A DNA stretch of 64,000 nt, taken from assembly GCF_002287925.1 (NCBI RefSeq), contig NZ_CP016769.1, positions 620,001 to 684,000 on the forward strand, read 5' to 3'. This document shows, piece by piece, positions 17,560 to 30,785 of the stretch. The DNA comes from Candidatus Planktophila lacus (lineage in GTDB: Bacteria; Actinomycetota; Actinomycetes; Nanopelagicales; Nanopelagicaceae). Position 1 is the stretch's first letter. Every line of letters begins with the position of its first letter. The position numbers and the translations under genes are program-made. The notes under the pieces were generated by a model. It did not search any database and was not told the origin of the DNA. It saw only the letters and a program-made list of their open reading frames with translations.

Positions 17560-19653
17560 ATGCGCCCGATCTCTGATCTTCAAAGAAAGGTTCACCCTTT
17601 CCAGGTAATCAGCGACTACGTACCTGCAGGAGATCAACCTCAGGCGATCGAAGAGATCGTTACGCGAATAAACGCGGGTGAAAAAGATGTAGTTCTACTA
17701 GGAGCAACAGGTACCGGCAAATCTGCAACTACAGCTTGGTTGATTGAGCGTTTACAGCGCCCAACTTTGGTTCTCGCTCCTAACAAGACCCTCGCCGCTC
17801 AGTTGGCAAATGAATTTAAAGAGCTACTACCCAATAACGCAGTTGAGTACTTTGTTTCTTACTACGACTATTACCAACCTGAAGCTTATGTTCCGCAGAC
17901 CGATACCTTTATCGAAAAAGACTCCAGCGTTAACGATGAAGTCGAGCGCCTGCGACATTCGGCGACGAACTCGCTCCTAACTCGTCGTGATGTAATTGTT
18001 GTCGCAACTGTCTCTTGTATCTATGGCCTTGGAACGCCTCAGGAATACATCGACCGCATGATTCGCCTAAAGGTTGGCGATGAGATCGAGCGCAACCAAC
18101 TTCTACGCAGATTCGTAGATGTGCAGTACTCACGTAACGATATGGCCTTTGAACGCGGCACCTTCCGCGTCCGCGGCGACACTATTGAAATCATTCCGAT
18201 GTATGAAGAACTAGCCATCCGCATTGAGATGTTCGGTGATGAGATTGAAAAGATCATGACACTGCATCCACTTACCGGCGAGATCATTCGCGATGAGACC
18301 GAGATCTATATCTTCCCTGCCACGCACTATGCCGCAGGCCCAGAAACGATGAAGCGTGCGATGGGTGAGATCGAAGATGAACTTCAAATCCAACTAAATC
18401 TCTTTGAAAAGCAGGGAAAACTTCTAGAGGCGCAACGCCTGCGCATGCGTACGACATTTGATCTCGAGATGATGCAACAACTTGGATTCTGTTCCGGAAT
18501 CGAAAACTACTCACGTCATCTCGATGGTCGTGAACCGGGAACCGCGCCTAACTGTCTGCTTGACTACTTCCCAGAAGATTTCTTAGTTGTTATCGATGAA
18601 AGCCACGTAACAGTGCCGCAGATTGGCGCAATGTACGAAGGCGATGCATCTCGTAAACGCACTTTGGTAGAACACGGCTTCCGACTTCCGAGCGCACTCG
18701 ATAACCGTCCACTGCGTTGGCCCGAATTTCTAGAACGCGTTGGCCAAACTGTTTATCTATCTGCAACTCCCGGAAAGTACGAGATGGAGAAAGTTGGGGG
18801 AGATGTAGTTGAACAGGTAATCCGCCCAACCGGTTTGGTAGATCCAGCGATCATTATCAAACCAATTAAAGGTCAGATCGATGATCTTCTAAATGAGATC
18901 AATATCCGCGCGGCAAAGAATGAGCGAGTTCTTGTCACAACTCTGACCAAGAAAATGTCTGAAGATTTGACGGATTATCTGCAAGAGCGTGGCGTCCGCG
19001 TGCGTTATCTACACTCTGAAGTAGATACTTTGCGACGTGTAGAACTGCTGCGTGAACTTCGCTCTGGTGAATACGATGTTTTGATCGGTATCAACTTGCT
19101 CCGTGAAGGTCTTGATCTACCCGAAGTATCACTGGTTGCAATCTTGGATGCCGATAAAGAAGGCTTCTTGCGTTCAGCAACATCTCTTATTCAGACAATC
19201 GGACGTGCAGCACGTAACGTTTCGGGTGAAGTGCATATGTATGCCGATAACATTACAAAGTCGATGGCACAGGCAATTGATGAAACCAATCGTCGTCGCG
19301 CCAAGCAAGTGGCCTATAACCTGGAGCGCGGTGTTGATCCGCAGCCGCTTCGCAAAAAGATCGCTGACATCACCGACACAATCGCCCGTGAGAGCGATGA
19401 CACCGATGAACTTATGGCAGCTCGTAAATCATCAGGTAAAGGAAAGGGAGCCACATCGGTTCTCGATATCGGCTTCAACGCCCGCACCGTTATTTCGCTA
19501 CCGCGCCAGGAACTACTTGCCTTGATAGGCTCGCTCACCGAACAGATGCGTAGCGCAGCTGGTGACCTACAGTTCGAACTCGCAGCTCGCCTGCGCGATG
19601 AAATTAGAGAGCTCAAGAAGGAGCTCCGCGGAATGGATGAGGCGGGAATTTAA
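17560..19653 (+). CDS. uvrB: Excinuclease ABC subunit B
   Basis: The damage-verifying helicase-like subunit of nucleotide excision repair. Seen: Walker A GATGTGKS near residue 47, the DNA-clamping beta-hairpin [14 protein letters not shown] near 100, DEXX-type motif VVIDESH near 345, helicase motifs in the second RecA domain ([22 protein letters not shown]) and a C-terminal UVR motif ([24 protein letters not shown]) that binds UvrC. 697 aa is full length. Start ATG 17560 has a purine-rich CTAGGAAA just upstream. uvrA begins immediately after its stop codon. Confidence 0.97.
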   Translation: MRPISDLQRKVHPFQVISDYVPAGDQPQAIEEIVTRINAGEKDVVLLGATGTGKSATTAWLIERLQRPTLVLAPNKTLAAQLANEFKELLPNNAVEYFVSYYDYYQPEAYVPQTDTFIEKDSSVNDEVERLRHSATNSLLTRRDVIVVATVSCIYGLGTPQEYIDRMIRLKVGDEIERNQLLRRFVDVQYSRNDMAFERGTFRVRGDTIEIIPMYEELAIRIEMFGDEIEKIMTLHPLTGEIIRDETEIYIFPATHYAAGPETMKRAMGEIEDELQIQLNLFEKQGKLLEAQRLRMRTTFDLEMMQQLGFCSGIENYSRHLDGREPGTAPNCLLDYFPEDFLVVIDESHVTVPQIGAMYEGDASRKRTLVEHGFRLPSALDNRPLRWPEFLERVGQTVYLSATPGKYEMEKVGGDVVEQVIRPTGLVDPAIIIKPIKGQIDDLLNEINIRAAKNERVLVTTLTKKMSEDLTDYLQERGVRVRYLHSEVDTLRRVELLRELRSGEYDVLIGINLLREGLDLPEVSLVAILDADKEGFLRSATSLIQTIGRAARNVSGEVHMYADNITKSMAQAIDETNRRRAKQVAYNLERGVDPQPLRKKIADITDTIARESDDTDELMAARKSSGKGKGATSVLDIGFNARTVISLPRQELLALIGSLTEQMRSAAGDLQFELAARLRDEIRELKKELRGMDEAGI

Positions 19654-22527
19654 GTGAGCATCGATAAGTTAATTGTGCGCGGTGCCCGCGAGCACAATTT
19701 AAAAAATGTCTCTATCGAACTACCGCGCGAATCCTTAATCGTCTTCACCGGTCTATCCGGTTCTGGAAAATCAAGCCTGGCCTTCGACACGATTTTCGCT
19801 GAAGGTCAGCGTCGTTACGTTGAATCCCTTTCGGCGTACGCGCGTCAGTTCTTGGGTCAGATGGATAAACCTGATGTCGACTTCATTGAAGGTTTATCTC
19901 CTGCCGTTTCGATCGATCAGAAATCCACCAACCGAAATCCACGTTCGACAGTTGGAACAATCACTGAGGTTTACGACTATCTGCGACTGCTCTTTGCGCG
20001 TGCCGGACGACCACACTGTCCTAAGTGCGGCAAAGCGGTCTCGCGCCAAAGTCCTCAGCAGATTGTTGATCAAATTCTCACCATGCCAGCTACAACTAAA
20101 TTCCAGGTTTTAGCGCCAGTCATCCGCGAACGTAAAGGTGAATTTGTTGATCTCTTTGCCGAACTTGTCACTCAAGGTTATTCACGTGCACGCGTCGATG
20201 GCGAGACTATCTCGCTCTCTGAACCACCAAAGTTAAAGAAACAAGAGAAGCACACCATTGAAGTTGTCGTAGATCGCTTGACCGCGAAGGCAGAATCAAA
20301 ATCACGGCTTACCGATTCAATCGAAACAGCACTACGTCTAGCTTCCGGAATAGTGCTCCTGGATTTTGTAGATGCCAAAGGCGCTGAGAAAGAACGAACC
20401 TATAGCGAACATATGGCTTGCCACGACTGCAACCTCTCATTCGAAGAACTTGAACCGCGTTCTTTCTCATTTAACTCACCATTTGGCGCTTGCCCGGAAT
20501 GTTCAGGTATCGGCACAAAGCTTGAAGTAGATGAAGATTTAATTATCCCAGATGACAATCTCTCAATTAATGATGGCGCTATCGCACCTTGGTCTAGCGG
20601 ACATATCAACGAGTACTTCTTACGTTTACTTGAGGCGCTTTCTGAAGAGGTTAAATTCTCGCTAGATAACCCTTGGAAGAAGTTATCTGTTAAAGCCAAA
20701 GAAGCGATCCTCAACGGTTTTGAGTATGAAGTCCATGTTAAGTATAAGAATCGCTACGGCCGCGTCCGTAATTACTCCTCAGGATTTGAAGGAGTAATAC
20801 CTTTCGTAAATCGTAAACATGACGAGACTGATAGCGATTATTCCCGATCAAAGTACGAGTCATATATGCGTGAGACGCCTTGTAATGTTTGTAAAGGCGC
20901 ACGCTTAAAGCCGGAAGTCCTTGCTGTGACGGTGGGGGATAAGAGCATTGCCGAGATCTGTGAACTCTCCATCGCTGATTGCGCAGCCTTCTTAAAGAGT
21001 ATTTCGCTCAACGCTCGCGAGGCACAGATCGCAGAGCGAGTGATGAAGGAAGTGCATGCTCGTTTGGGGTTCTTGCTCGATGTTGGACTTGATTACCTAT
21101 CTCTGGCACGACCTGCTGCAACACTTTCTGGAGGCGAAGCGCAACGTATTCGTCTAGCAACTCAGATCGGCTCTGGCCTAGTTGGCGTGCTTTATGTATT
21201 AGATGAACCCAGTATCGGATTGCACCAACGCGATAACCGTCGCCTCATCGAGACTCTCACACGTCTGCGCGATCTCGGAAATACCTTGATCGTTGTAGAG
21301 CATGATGAAGAGACTATTCGCACCGCTGACTGGATCGTCGACATAGGTCCTGGCGCGGGCGAACATGGTGGCAAGGTTGTGGTGTCAGGATCGTATGAAG
21401 ATCTAATTGCATCTAAAGAATCAATCACAGGTGCTTACTTATCGGGGCGCAAGTCGATTGCGATTCCAAGCAAACGTAGACCAATAGATCCAAAGCGTAA
21501 ATTGGTTATTAAGGGTGCCAAGGAGAATAACCTCAAAGATGTTGAAGTAGATATCCCGCTTGGTCTCTTTGTCTCGGTTACAGGTGTAAGTGGTTCAGGT
21601 AAATCAACTCTAGTTAACGACATTCTCTACACAACTTTGGCCAACAAGTTAAATGGTGCTCAGTTGGTGCCAGGTCGCCACCGTACCGTTACTGGTATAG
21701 ATCAGCTCGATAAAGTTGTACACGTTGACCAGTCACCAATCGGTCGCACTCCTCGTTCCAATCCCGCCACCTACACAGGCGTATTCGACAAGGTGCGTGC
21801 GCTATTTTCTGAGACAACTGAAGCCAAGGTGCGTGGTTACCAACAGGGTCGCTTCTCATTTAACGTAAAAGGTGGGCGCTGCGAGAACTGTTCGGGCGAT
21901 GGCACTATAACCATCGAAATGAACTTCTTGCCAGATGTTTACGTTCCATGCGAGGTCTGTCATGGCGCACGATATAACCGTGAAACTTTGGAAGTTCATT
22001 ACAAAGGCAAAACAATTGCCGAAGTTCTAGATATGCCGATCGAAATCGCGCACACATTCTTTGAATCCGTTCCAGCGATCGCCAGATACCTAAAGACACT
22101 TTGCGATGTCGGTCTAGGTTATGTTCGCTTGGGCCAGTCGGCGCCAACTCTTTCAGGTGGCGAAGCGCAACGCGTGAAGTTGGCTACCGAACTGCAACGC
22201 CGTTCAACTGGACGCACAATCTATGTTCTAGATGAACCAACAACTGGTCTGCACTTCGAAGATGTCAGTAAGTTACTTGGGGTGCTTAGTCGTTTGGTTG
22301 ATTCCGGAAATACAGTCGTTGTGATTGAACACAACCTAGATGTAATTAAATGCTCTGACTGGGTAATCGATATGGGGCCAGAAGGTGGTTTCCGAGGCGG
22401 CATGGTTGTTGCTGAAGGAACACCTGAAGATGTTGCGAAAGTTAAAGCGAGTTACACAGGTAACTTCCTGGCCGAAATGCTCGCTACCAACCGCGCACCG
22501 GCTAAGAAAAAGGCTGCCGTTAAGTAA
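19654..22527 (+). CDS. uvrA: Excinuclease ABC subunit A
   Basis: The DNA-damage sensor of excision repair, an ABC-type ATPase dimer. Two ATPase modules are seen: Walker [10 protein letters not shown] near residue 32 and GVSGSGKST near 643, signatures [12 protein letters not shown] and [12 protein letters not shown]. Zinc-binding CxxC pairs are CPKCGK, CHDC...CPEC and CENC...CEVC. 957 aa is normal. The start is GTG 19654, directly after the uvrB TAA, with the family's N-terminus ([15 protein letters not shown]). The C-terminal Lys/Ala-rich tail (KKKAAVK) is unremarkable. Confidence 0.97.
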   Translation: MSIDKLIVRGAREHNLKNVSIELPRESLIVFTGLSGSGKSSLAFDTIFAEGQRRYVESLSAYARQFLGQMDKPDVDFIEGLSPAVSIDQKSTNRNPRSTVGTITEVYDYLRLLFARAGRPHCPKCGKAVSRQSPQQIVDQILTMPATTKFQVLAPVIRERKGEFVDLFAELVTQGYSRARVDGETISLSEPPKLKKQEKHTIEVVVDRLTAKAESKSRLTDSIETALRLASGIVLLDFVDAKGAEKERTYSEHMACHDCNLSFEELEPRSFSFNSPFGACPECSGIGTKLEVDEDLIIPDDNLSINDGAIAPWSSGHINEYFLRLLEALSEEVKFSLDNPWKKLSVKAKEAILNGFEYEVHVKYKNRYGRVRNYSSGFEGVIPFVNRKHDETDSDYSRSKYESYMRETPCNVCKGARLKPEVLAVTVGDKSIAEICELSIADCAAFLKSISLNAREAQIAERVMKEVHARLGFLLDVGLDYLSLARPAATLSGGEAQRIRLATQIGSGLVGVLYVLDEPSIGLHQRDNRRLIETLTRLRDLGNTLIVVEHDEETIRTADWIVDIGPGAGEHGGKVVVSGSYEDLIASKESITGAYLSGRKSIAIPSKRRPIDPKRKLVIKGAKENNLKDVEVDIPLGLFVSVTGVSGSGKSTLVNDILYTTLANKLNGAQLVPGRHRTVTGIDQLDKVVHVDQSPIGRTPRSNPATYTGVFDKVRALFSETTEAKVRGYQQGRFSFNVKGGRCENCSGDGTITIEMNFLPDVYVPCEVCHGARYNRETLEVHYKGKTIAEVLDMPIEIAHTFFESVPAIARYLKTLCDVGLGYVRLGQSAPTLSGGEAQRVKLATELQRRSTGRTIYVLDEPTTGLHFEDVSKLLGVLSRLVDSGNTVVVIEHNLDVIKCSDWVIDMGPEGGFRGGMVVAEGTPEDVAKVKASYTGNFLAEMLATNRAPAKKKAAVK

Positions 22528-24465
22528 ATGGCTGATCCAGCTAGTTACCGCCCAAAGGAGATCCCAGAAGATCCTGGGGTTTATCGCTTCTATAACGGCA
22601 AAGATAAAGTTATCTACGTTGGTAAGGCAAAGAATTTAAAGAATCGCTTAACAACTTACTTTGGTTCAAATTTGGCGCGCAAGACTCACCGGATGGTTAA
22701 CGAAGCGGTCCGTGTTGATTGGACGATCGTTGCTACCGAACTCGAAGCACTTGCTCTGGAATTTTCTTGGATCAAGCAATATCAACCAACTTATAACGTG
22801 CAGTTCAAAGACGATAAGTCTTATCCATACCTTGCAATTTCCATGCAAGATGAATTTCCTCGAATCTTTATTACCCGCAAGGAGAAACGCCCCGGACTTA
22901 AATACTTCGGCCCTTACACAAATGCGTGGGCGCTCCGAAATACCTATGAAGTACTTCGCAAAGTCTTTCCAGTTCGATCTTGCTCGGAAGGAAACTTCGC
23001 GCGGGCTAAGCGGAGCAAACGGCAGTGCTTACTGGGGGATATCGGTAAATGCGCCGCACCTTGCGTCGGCTGGGTAACGCCTGAAGAACATCGCGAGATC
23101 GCAGTAAAGCTCGATGCCTTTATGGAGAAAGGCATGGAAGATATCTTGCCTAAGTTGCGCAGTGAGATGGATCTTGCATCTGAACGCGAAGAGTTTGAAC
23201 GCGCAGCGCGTATCCGTGATCAGATCGAATCCTTCGAAAAAGCACAACGTTCCACCCAAGGCAATCTCTCAGATGATCTAGATGGAGATTTCATTTCAAT
23301 ACATGAAGAAGGCTTACATGCAGCCGGTTCAATCTTTATGGTGAGACGTGGATCAATCAAAGGCTCGCGTTCGTGGATTGTCGATCAAGAACGAGCACTT
23401 GAGGGTGATGAGCAAGTCGCCTCACTGTTCTTCTCTATTTACAGCCAGAGCGCACCAACTGATATTCCAAGCGAGATCTATCTAAATCGCGAGCCGATTG
23501 ACCAAGAAGCGTTAGAAGCCTGGCTTACAAATCTTCGCGGAGCAAAAGTTTCAATAAAAGTTCCACAACGTGGCGAAAAGGTCGAGCTACTGCAGACTGT
23601 GGCACGCAATGCTCACTACGCCTTAATTCAATTCTTAAGTAAGCGTGCAACCGATGCCGCCGTTAGCGGCAAGGCGCTGCTGGAGATCGAGGAGCAGTTA
23701 GAGCTAAAGCGCACACCGCTTCGTATCGAGTGTTATGACATCTCAAATATCTCTGGCACATCAGTCGTGGCATCTATGGTCGTCTTTGAAGACGGTATGG
23801 CTAAGAAGAGCGAATACCGCCGCTTCATAATCGATACTAAGGAAGCAACCGATGACACTCGGGCCATGCACCAGGTCATTACTCGCCGCATGAAGCGTTT
23901 ACTAAATGACCGTGCTGTAGATGAAAGCGATGTCGCCGCTATTGGAGGCAAGCTAAGTAAGTTTTCATATCCACCACAGTTAATAGTTGTAGATGGTGGA
24001 GCGCCGCAAGTTGCCGCTGCGCAACGCGCGCTCGATGAACTAGGTGTTACCGATGTTGCACTATGTGGGTTGGCGAAGCGCTTAGAAGAAGTCTGGCGTC
24101 CCGGTGAAAGCGATCCGTTGATTTTGCCGCGCACTAGTGAGGGAATGTATTTGCTACAACGCATCCGCGATGAAGCTCACCGCTTTGCTATTACCTTCCA
24201 CCGTTCGCGGAGATCAAAGGTGATGTTGGAATCCATTTTGGATGAGATTCCACAGATGGGCCAGGCTCGTCGCGCTGCCTTGCTTGAACAATTTGGATCA
24301 GTTGCCGCACTGCGTAAAGCAACTCTGGCACAAATCGCGATGACACCTGGTATCGGAGAAAAGATCGCTGAAATCATCTTTGAGTATCTCCAGAAATCAG
24401 CGCACGGCTCGGTTGCGGAGATTGTTAATACTCAAACCGGCGAGATCACAACCGCTACGAAGTAG
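22528..24465 (+). CDS. uvrC: Excinuclease ABC subunit C
   Basis: The nuclease that cuts either side of the lesion. The N-terminal GIY-YIG domain (GVYRFYNGKDKVIYVGKAK, residues ~12-30) makes the 3' cut; a UVR motif near 210-245 contacts UvrB; the RNase H-like domain (RIECYDISNISGTSVVASMV, and VVDGGAPQV) makes the 5' cut; a C-terminal (HhH)2 region includes MTPGIGEKIAEII. 645 aa. It starts at an ATG adjoining the uvrA stop. uvrB-uvrA-uvrC in a row, leading into rapZ-yvcK-whiA, is the usual actinobacterial order. Confidence 0.97.
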   Translation: MADPASYRPKEIPEDPGVYRFYNGKDKVIYVGKAKNLKNRLTTYFGSNLARKTHRMVNEAVRVDWTIVATELEALALEFSWIKQYQPTYNVQFKDDKSYPYLAISMQDEFPRIFITRKEKRPGLKYFGPYTNAWALRNTYEVLRKVFPVRSCSEGNFARAKRSKRQCLLGDIGKCAAPCVGWVTPEEHREIAVKLDAFMEKGMEDILPKLRSEMDLASEREEFERAARIRDQIESFEKAQRSTQGNLSDDLDGDFISIHEEGLHAAGSIFMVRRGSIKGSRSWIVDQERALEGDEQVASLFFSIYSQSAPTDIPSEIYLNREPIDQEALEAWLTNLRGAKVSIKVPQRGEKVELLQTVARNAHYALIQFLSKRATDAAVSGKALLEIEEQLELKRTPLRIECYDISNISGTSVVASMVVFEDGMAKKSEYRRFIIDTKEATDDTRAMHQVITRRMKRLLNDRAVDESDVAAIGGKLSKFSYPPQLIVVDGGAPQVAAAQRALDELGVTDVALCGLAKRLEEVWRPGESDPLILPRTSEGMYLLQRIRDEAHRFAITFHRSRRSKVMLESILDEIPQMGQARRAALLEQFGSVAALRKATLAQIAMTPGIGEKIAEIIFEYLQKSAHGSVAEIVNTQTGEITTATK

Positions 24466-24497
24466 CCAAAGAGAGCGCCGCAAGGGAGAATAAAGCC

Positions 24498-25367
24498 ATG
24501 TCAACGAAGGAACTCCTTGTTGTAACGGGAATGTCAGGTGCAGGTCGTTCAACCGTTGCCCACGCCTTAGAAGATCTCGGTTGGTATGTAGTTGATAACT
24601 TGCCACCTGCCTTGCTGCCTGAATTAGCTGTACAAACAAAGAGTTCAGATATCGCATCCCTAGCAGTTGTTGTAGATGTGCGTGGAGGTAAGTTCTTTGA
24701 CGCGCTTAGCAACTCACTCCAAAAGTTAAAAGACTCGGGTATCTCTTATCGTTTACTCTTTCTAGACGCTACAGATCAATCTCTGGTGCAGCGCTTTGAA
24801 TCAACACGTAGACCCCACCCTTTGCAAGCAAAAGACCGGATTGTTGATGGAATCGAACGCGAACGCACCAAGTTAGAGGAACTTCGTTCTGGTGCCGATG
24901 TCGTGATCGATACTTCTAATTTAAATGTGCACCAGTTAGAAAAACGGATCGGCGAAATCTTTTCAGCAGGAATGTTGGATGCGATCCGCATCAATGTGCT
25001 CTCCTTCGGATACAAATATGGAATTCCGGTCGACTCAGATTTAGTTTTAGATTGCCGCTTTATTCCAAATCCACATTGGATCCCAGAGCTGCGCCCGCTC
25101 ACAGGTCTTACTAAAGAAGTTTCAAATAAAGTTTTGACCAGCGAGGGCGTATCGGAATTTGTAAAGAGTTATGTTGGAGTTATTCGCCAGATGATGCCGG
25201 GTTACCTTCGCGAAGGTAAGAAGTACGTGACCATCGCAATTGGTTGTACCGGTGGAAAACATCGCAGCGTGGCGATCTCTGAGGAAATAGCCAAACAACT
25301 CTCTTCAGAGAAATCAGAGATAGAAATTTCAGCACACGCGACACATCGTGATGTAGGTCGTGAATGA
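24498..25367 (+). CDS. rapZ: RNase adapter RapZ / YvcJ-like P-loop protein
   Basis: A nucleotide-binding protein with P-loop GMSGAGRSTVAHALED (residues 8-23) and the conserved C-terminal GCTGGKHRSVAIS. In E. coli RapZ steers RNase E to the sRNA GlmZ; in actinobacteria, which lack that sRNA, its role is less clear and the family binds ATP/GTP. The Lys of the classical P-loop is Arg here, which is common in actinobacterial members. 289 aa is full length. A GGGAG (24484-24488) precedes the ATG by nine bases. It overlaps yvcK by four bases. Confidence 0.93.
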   Translation: MSTKELLVVTGMSGAGRSTVAHALEDLGWYVVDNLPPALLPELAVQTKSSDIASLAVVVDVRGGKFFDALSNSLQKLKDSGISYRLLFLDATDQSLVQRFESTRRPHPLQAKDRIVDGIERERTKLEELRSGADVVIDTSNLNVHQLEKRIGEIFSAGMLDAIRINVLSFGYKYGIPVDSDLVLDCRFIPNPHWIPELRPLTGLTKEVSNKVLTSEGVSEFVKSYVGVIRQMMPGYLREGKKYVTIAIGCTGGKHRSVAISEEIAKQLSSEKSEIEISAHATHRDVGRE

Positions 25368-26317
25368 GTGGCAGTAAACCGCGAGTAGTTGCACTTGGGG
25401 GAGGCCATGGTCTGGCGGCAACTCTTTCCGCACTTCGCCAAATAACAAGTGATTTAACTGCGATTGTCACGGTGGCTGATAACGGTGGCTCAAGTGGTCG
25501 CTTGCGCGAAGAGTTTTCGATTTATCCTCCTGGTGATTTAAGAATGGCACTAGCGGCGCTCTGCGCAGATGATGAATGGGGCCGGAGTTGGGCTGAGATC
25601 ATGCAATATAGATTTGAAAGTGATGGCGTACTTGATGGCCACGCCGTTGGAAATTTACTGCTTGCAGCGCTTTGGAATAAGGGTGAAGATCCAGTTGCAG
25701 GGCTAGATCGAGTTGGATCGCTATTGAAAGTTATCGGTCGTGTATTACCGATGTCTGTAGAACCACTTGATATTGAAGCAACTTTCACTAATTCAACAGG
25801 TCGCTTTATTGTTAAAGGGCAAGTAGAAGTTGCTACTGCTAAAGGCCGCCTAGAAAGTCTGCGCCTGCTCCCTAAAAATCCAACCGCCCGTCCAGAATCT
25901 CTTGCTGCAATTGATGCAGCAGATTGGATTGTTATGGGCCCAGGATCTTGGTTCTCCAGCGTTCTGCCACATCTGATGGTTCCCCAACAACGCGATGCGT
26001 TAGTTGCAGCGAAAGCGAAGAAGATTCTGATTCTTAACTTGGATTCAGCAACTGAAAATGGACCAGTCATAAATTCGGGGGAGTACGCCGGATATACCGC
26101 TACAGAACATATAGAGATATTGCACACCTATGCTCCCGATCTGCGCTTTGATTTAATCGTGGCAGATCAAAGCGTTGTCGCTGGATCGGATCAGCTACAG
26201 CGCCATCTTTCAAGTACAGGTGGAGAGTTATTGATAGCCGACCTGCGTGACCAACGCTCCTTGGTCCATCATGATCCAAAGAAATTAACTTCACTTTTCG
26301 CACACATAGCGGGCTAA
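25364..26317 (+). CDS. yvcK: Gluconeogenesis factor YvcK / CofD-like protein
   Basis: 317 aa, with the family N-terminus [18 protein letters not shown] and [12 protein letters not shown], and the later [13 protein letters not shown]. The fold is that of CofD (2-phospho-L-lactate transferase). In Bacillus the YvcK homologue binds UDP-sugars and is needed for growth on gluconeogenic carbon and for normal cell shape; in mycobacteria the homologue CuvA affects cell-wall precursor supply. I do not call it the F420 enzyme, because the rapZ-yvcK-whiA context marks the YvcK branch. The start overlaps the rapZ stop (ATGA). Confidence 0.93.
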   Translation: MSGSKPRVVALGGGHGLAATLSALRQITSDLTAIVTVADNGGSSGRLREEFSIYPPGDLRMALAALCADDEWGRSWAEIMQYRFESDGVLDGHAVGNLLLAALWNKGEDPVAGLDRVGSLLKVIGRVLPMSVEPLDIEATFTNSTGRFIVKGQVEVATAKGRLESLRLLPKNPTARPESLAAIDAADWIVMGPGSWFSSVLPHLMVPQQRDALVAAKAKKILILNLDSATENGPVINSGEYAGYTATEHIEILHTYAPDLRFDLIVADQSVVAGSDQLQRHLSSTGGELLIADLRDQRSLVHHDPKKLTSLFAHIAG

Positions 26318-26336
26318 TCCCTGCTTGGATATGCCC

Positions 26337-27314
26337 ATGGCAATGACCGCAGCAGTTAAAGACGAGCTAAGCCGTCTTTCAGTAACCAAACCTTGCTGCC
26401 GCAAAGCCGAAGTATCTTCACTTCTGCGTTTTGCTGGTGGCCTTCATATTGCAGCTGGCAAAGTTGTAATCGAAGTAGAACTCGATACTTCACAGAGCGC
26501 ACGTCGCCTCAAGAAAGATATCGCCGATATCTACGGCCACGATAGCGATCTCGCAGTTCTCTCATCCAGTGGATTGCGCAAAGGTTCTCGTTATGTGGTG
26601 CGCGTTATTGAAGCCGGTGATGCACTAGCTCGCCAAACAGGTTTGATCGATAGCAACGGTCGCCCAGTTCGTGGTCTGCCACCACAAGTTGTCGCTGCCA
26701 ATATCTGCGATGCCGAGGCTGCTTGGCGAGGTGCTTTTATTGCACACGGTTCCCTCACTGAACCCGGTCGTTCATCTTCACTTGAAATTACTTGTCCAGG
26801 TCCAGAAGCAGCGTTGGCGCTCGTTGGAGCAGCTCGTCGTTTAGGAATTACCGCAAAGGCGCGCGAAGTTCGCGGCGTCGATCGCGTTGTTATTCGCGAT
26901 GGCGATGCCATTGGAGTTCTTCTTACTCGCCTTGGCGCACATGAAAGTGTTCTTGCCTGGGAAGAACGTCGCATGCGCCGCGAAGTTCGGGCAACCGCAA
27001 ATCGTTTAGCAAACTTTGATGATGCCAATCTGCGTCGCTCAGCACGCGCTGCAGTTGCAGCAGCAGCTCGCGTGCAACGAGCTATGGAAATTCTCGGCCC
27101 ACAAATCCCTGATCATCTAAAAGAGGCCGGCGAACTTCGCATCAGCCACGGACAGGCAAGTCTTGAAGAACTCGGATCGCTGGCCTCTCCACCAATGACC
27201 AAGGATGCGATCGCAGGACGTATCCGACGACTCCTCGCAATGGCCGATAAACGCGCCTCTGAACTCGGTATTCCAGATACTGAAGCGGGCTTATCGCCTG
27301 ACTTGCTCAACTAG
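26337..27314 (+). CDS. whiA: Sporulation/cell-division regulator WhiA
   Basis: A DNA-binding protein with an N-terminal LAGLIDADG-like homing-endonuclease fold that has lost nuclease function, and a C-terminal helix-turn-helix ([25 protein letters not shown], near residues 275-300). In Streptomyces it works with WhiB in sporulation; in non-sporulating bacteria it is linked to cell division and chromosome segregation. I use ATG 26337 ([14 protein letters not shown]), which matches family N-termini; ATG 26331 and a TTG at 26325 are also open. No ribosome binding site is visible. About 325 aa. Confidence 0.93.
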   Translation: MAMTAAVKDELSRLSVTKPCCRKAEVSSLLRFAGGLHIAAGKVVIEVELDTSQSARRLKKDIADIYGHDSDLAVLSSSGLRKGSRYVVRVIEAGDALARQTGLIDSNGRPVRGLPPQVVAANICDAEAAWRGAFIAHGSLTEPGRSSSLEITCPGPEAALALVGAARRLGITAKAREVRGVDRVVIRDGDAIGVLLTRLGAHESVLAWEERRMRREVRATANRLANFDDANLRRSARAAVAAAARVQRAMEILGPQIPDHLKEAGELRISHGQASLEELGSLASPPMTKDAIAGRIRRLLAMADKRASELGIPDTEAGLSPDLLN

Positions 27315-27433
27315 TCCTACGCAGAAGTAACTCCACGCGGCTGGTAAGGTTAGCCACGACCCCAATGATGTGGCAGTTTTATTGCCGTACACCCAATTGG
27401 CGTAACTTTTAATGAGTACCCAGCGGGTCCTGA

Positions 27434-28456
<1,023 letters not shown>

Positions 28457-28472
28457 CCATTACCTGTAATTA

Positions 28473-29657
28473 ATGTCGCTTCAAAACTTTGATGTAGCCG
28501 GCAAGCGAGTATTCCTTCGCTGCGATCTCAATGTTCCGTTGAAAAACGGCGAGATCACAGATGATGGACGCATCCGCGCCTCGCTGCCGACTATCAAAAC
28601 TCTCATCGCAAACGGTGCCAGCATCGTTATCGCAGCGCACCTCGGTCGCCCGAAAGGTGAGGCCAAACCAGAACTTTCACTAGCACCTGTTGCAAAGCGT
28701 TTATCTGAATTACTTGGCGCACCAGTGCAATTTGCTGGAGCTGTCACTGGAAGCGATGTAACTTCTAAGGCAGCAGCGCTCAAGGCAGGCGAGATCTTGT
28801 TGCTGGAAAATATTCGCTTCTCCGCTGCTGAAACTTCTAAGGATGAGGCTGAGCGCCAAGTTCTTGCCAAAGAGTTAGCAGCACTTGCTGATGCATACGT
28901 TGGCGATGGTTTCGGCGCGGTTCACCGCAAACATGCATCTGTTTTCGATCTTCCTAAGTTGTTGCCACACGTTGCTGGCACGCTTGTGGCCGCAGAAGTT
29001 GAAGTTCTCAAGAAGTTAACCCAAAACCCAGAACGTCCATATGGCGTTGTACTTGGGGGAGCAAAGGTTTCAGACAAGATTGGTGTTATCTCTAACTTGC
29101 TCGGCAAGGTAGATGTCATGGCGATCGGTGGCGGAATGGTCTTTACATTCTTGGCTGCACAAGGAAAAGAGATCGGAACATCTCTCGTTGAAACAGACCT
29201 CATTGAAACTGTTAAGGGTTTGATCAAGCAAGCTGCTGATTCTGGTGTGAAGTTGGTACTTCCAACAGATATCTTGGTAGCACCAGCCTTTGCATTTGAT
29301 GCACCTGCAACTTTGGTTAGCGCCGATGCAATTCCCGCAGATCAGATGGGTCTCGATATTGGTCCAGATTCAGCGGCAGCCTTTGCTACAGCGATTCGTT
29401 CTTGTAAAACTCTTTTCTGGAACGGGCCGATGGGCGTATTCGAATTTCCAGCATTTGCTAGCGGTACCAAGGTTGTGGCACAGGCGCTTACTGAGGTTTC
29501 TGGCATCTCTGTAGTCGGTGGTGGAGACTCTGCCGCTGCGGTACGCGCTCTTGGTTTCGCAGATTCAGCCTTCGGATATATTTCTACCGGCGGTGGCGCA
29601 TCGCTTGAATACCTAGAAGGCAAAGAACTTCCAGGTCTAACTGCTCTAGGTCTATAA
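28473..29657 (+). CDS. pgk: Phosphoglycerate kinase
   Basis: Transfers phosphate from 1,3-bisphosphoglycerate to ADP. Seen: N-terminal [10 protein letters not shown] and the substrate-binding HLGRPKGE near residue 55, [13 protein letters not shown] near 144, [15 protein letters not shown] near 195, the nucleotide-binding WNGPMGVFE near 317 and C-terminal GGGDSAAAV and [10 protein letters not shown]. 394 aa, a separate (unfused) protein. It starts 16 bases after gap with only a weak ribosome binding site, in keeping with co-translation from gap mRNA. Confidence 0.97.
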   Translation: MSLQNFDVAGKRVFLRCDLNVPLKNGEITDDGRIRASLPTIKTLIANGASIVIAAHLGRPKGEAKPELSLAPVAKRLSELLGAPVQFAGAVTGSDVTSKAAALKAGEILLLENIRFSAAETSKDEAERQVLAKELAALADAYVGDGFGAVHRKHASVFDLPKLLPHVAGTLVAAEVEVLKKLTQNPERPYGVVLGGAKVSDKIGVISNLLGKVDVMAIGGGMVFTFLAAQGKEIGTSLVETDLIETVKGLIKQAADSGVKLVLPTDILVAPAFAFDAPATLVSADAIPADQMGLDIGPDSAAAFATAIRSCKTLFWNGPMGVFEFPAFASGTKVVAQALTEVSGISVVGGGDSAAAVRALGFADSAFGYISTGGGASLEYLEGKELPGLTALGL

Positions 29658-29707
29658 GTAATTGGTCTGTAATTTTTCATCACAATCTAAGTTAGAAGGA
29701 GTAAAGA

Positions 29708-30487
29708 ATGCGTAAGCCACTTATGGCAGGTAACTGGAAGATGAACCTCAATCACCTTGAGGCGATCGCGGTTGCACAGAAGCTTGTCTACTCACTCTCT
29801 GATAAAGATTATGACGCAGTTGATATCGCGATCATCCCCCCATTTACCGATATTCGTTCGATTCAAACAATGGTTGATGGTGACCGACTTCGCTTGCTAT
29901 ACGGTGCGCAAGATATATCACCAGAAAGCAGTGGAGCATTTACCGGAGATATTTCTGGATCAATGCTGGCAAAGCTCGGCTGCACCTTTGCCGTCATCGG
30001 CCACTCAGAGCGCCGCGCAATCCATCACGAAGATGACGCGCTTATCAACCGCAAGATCAAAGCAGCACTCGCAAACGAGCTAACTCCAATCTTCTGCGTA
30101 GGTGAAGAACTTTCCATCCGCGAATCTGGCGCACATGTATCTCACGTAATTCGCCAAGTCCGTGCCGGTCTTGAAGGATTTACTAAGCCAGAACTTAAGA
30201 AGATTGTTATCGCCTACGAACCAGTTTGGGCGATCGGCACCGGAAAGACTGCAACCCCTGAAGATGCGCAAGAAGTATGCGCTGCGATCCGAGAAGAGAT
30301 TCAAAGTATCGGCTCACCCGAGATCGCCGCAAATATGCGCATCCTCTACGGCGGATCTGTTAAATCATCTAACGTTGTCGAAATCATGAAGCAGGTCGAT
30401 GTCGATGGCGCCCTAATCGGGGGAGCGAGCCTGGATCCTGAGGAATTGGCCAAGATCGCCAAGTTCTACTCGGTGGAAGGCGCCTAA
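29708..30487 (+). CDS. tpiA: Triosephosphate isomerase
   Basis: Interconverts dihydroxyacetone phosphate and glyceraldehyde 3-phosphate. Motifs GNWKMNL (Lys near residue 11), IGHSERR (His near 97), the catalytic-Glu loop [18 protein letters not shown] (Glu near 168) and [10 protein letters not shown] are in place. 259 aa. A clear AGAAGGAG (29694-29701) precedes ATG 29708. Third gene of the glycolytic cluster. Confidence 0.97.
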   Translation: MRKPLMAGNWKMNLNHLEAIAVAQKLVYSLSDKDYDAVDIAIIPPFTDIRSIQTMVDGDRLRLLYGAQDISPESSGAFTGDISGSMLAKLGCTFAVIGHSERRAIHHEDDALINRKIKAALANELTPIFCVGEELSIRESGAHVSHVIRQVRAGLEGFTKPELKKIVIAYEPVWAIGTGKTATPEDAQEVCAAIREEIQSIGSPEIAANMRILYGGSVKSSNVVEIMKQVDVDGALIGGASLDPEELAKIAKFYSVEGA

Positions 30488-30551
30488 TCTCGCACTTCGA
30501 TCTAGTATCCTTACGCTCTATCTCCATCCACAACTTGAGGAGTTTTACACC

Positions 30552-30782
30552 GTGGCTCTAGCTCTATCTATCTTGCTTGTTATTACAAGCATCTTGATGA
30601 TCCTGCTCGTTCTCCTTCACAAAGGAAAAGGTTCAGGCCTCTCCGATCTATTCGGCGGCGGAATGTCATCAAACTATGGCGGTTCATCTGTTGTAGAACG
30701 TAACCTCGATCGCATCACAATCGTTGTTGGCGGAATCTGGTTCGGCGGCGTTGTCGCACTCAGTCTTGTTTTGAAGGGTTAA
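30552..30782 (+). CDS. secG: Preprotein translocase subunit SecG
   Basis: A 76-aa membrane protein with two hydrophobic segments (about residues 3-21 and 54-74) and the conserved loop LLHKGKGSGLSDLFGGG. It is the small stimulatory subunit of the SecYEG channel. Start is GTG 30552, eight to nine bases after GAGGAG (30537-30542). Position after tpiA is the usual actinobacterial one. Confidence 0.94.
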   Translation: MALALSILLVITSILMILLVLLHKGKGSGLSDLFGGGMSSNYGGSSVVERNLDRITIVVGGIWFGGVVALSLVLKG

Positions 30783-30785
30783 TCC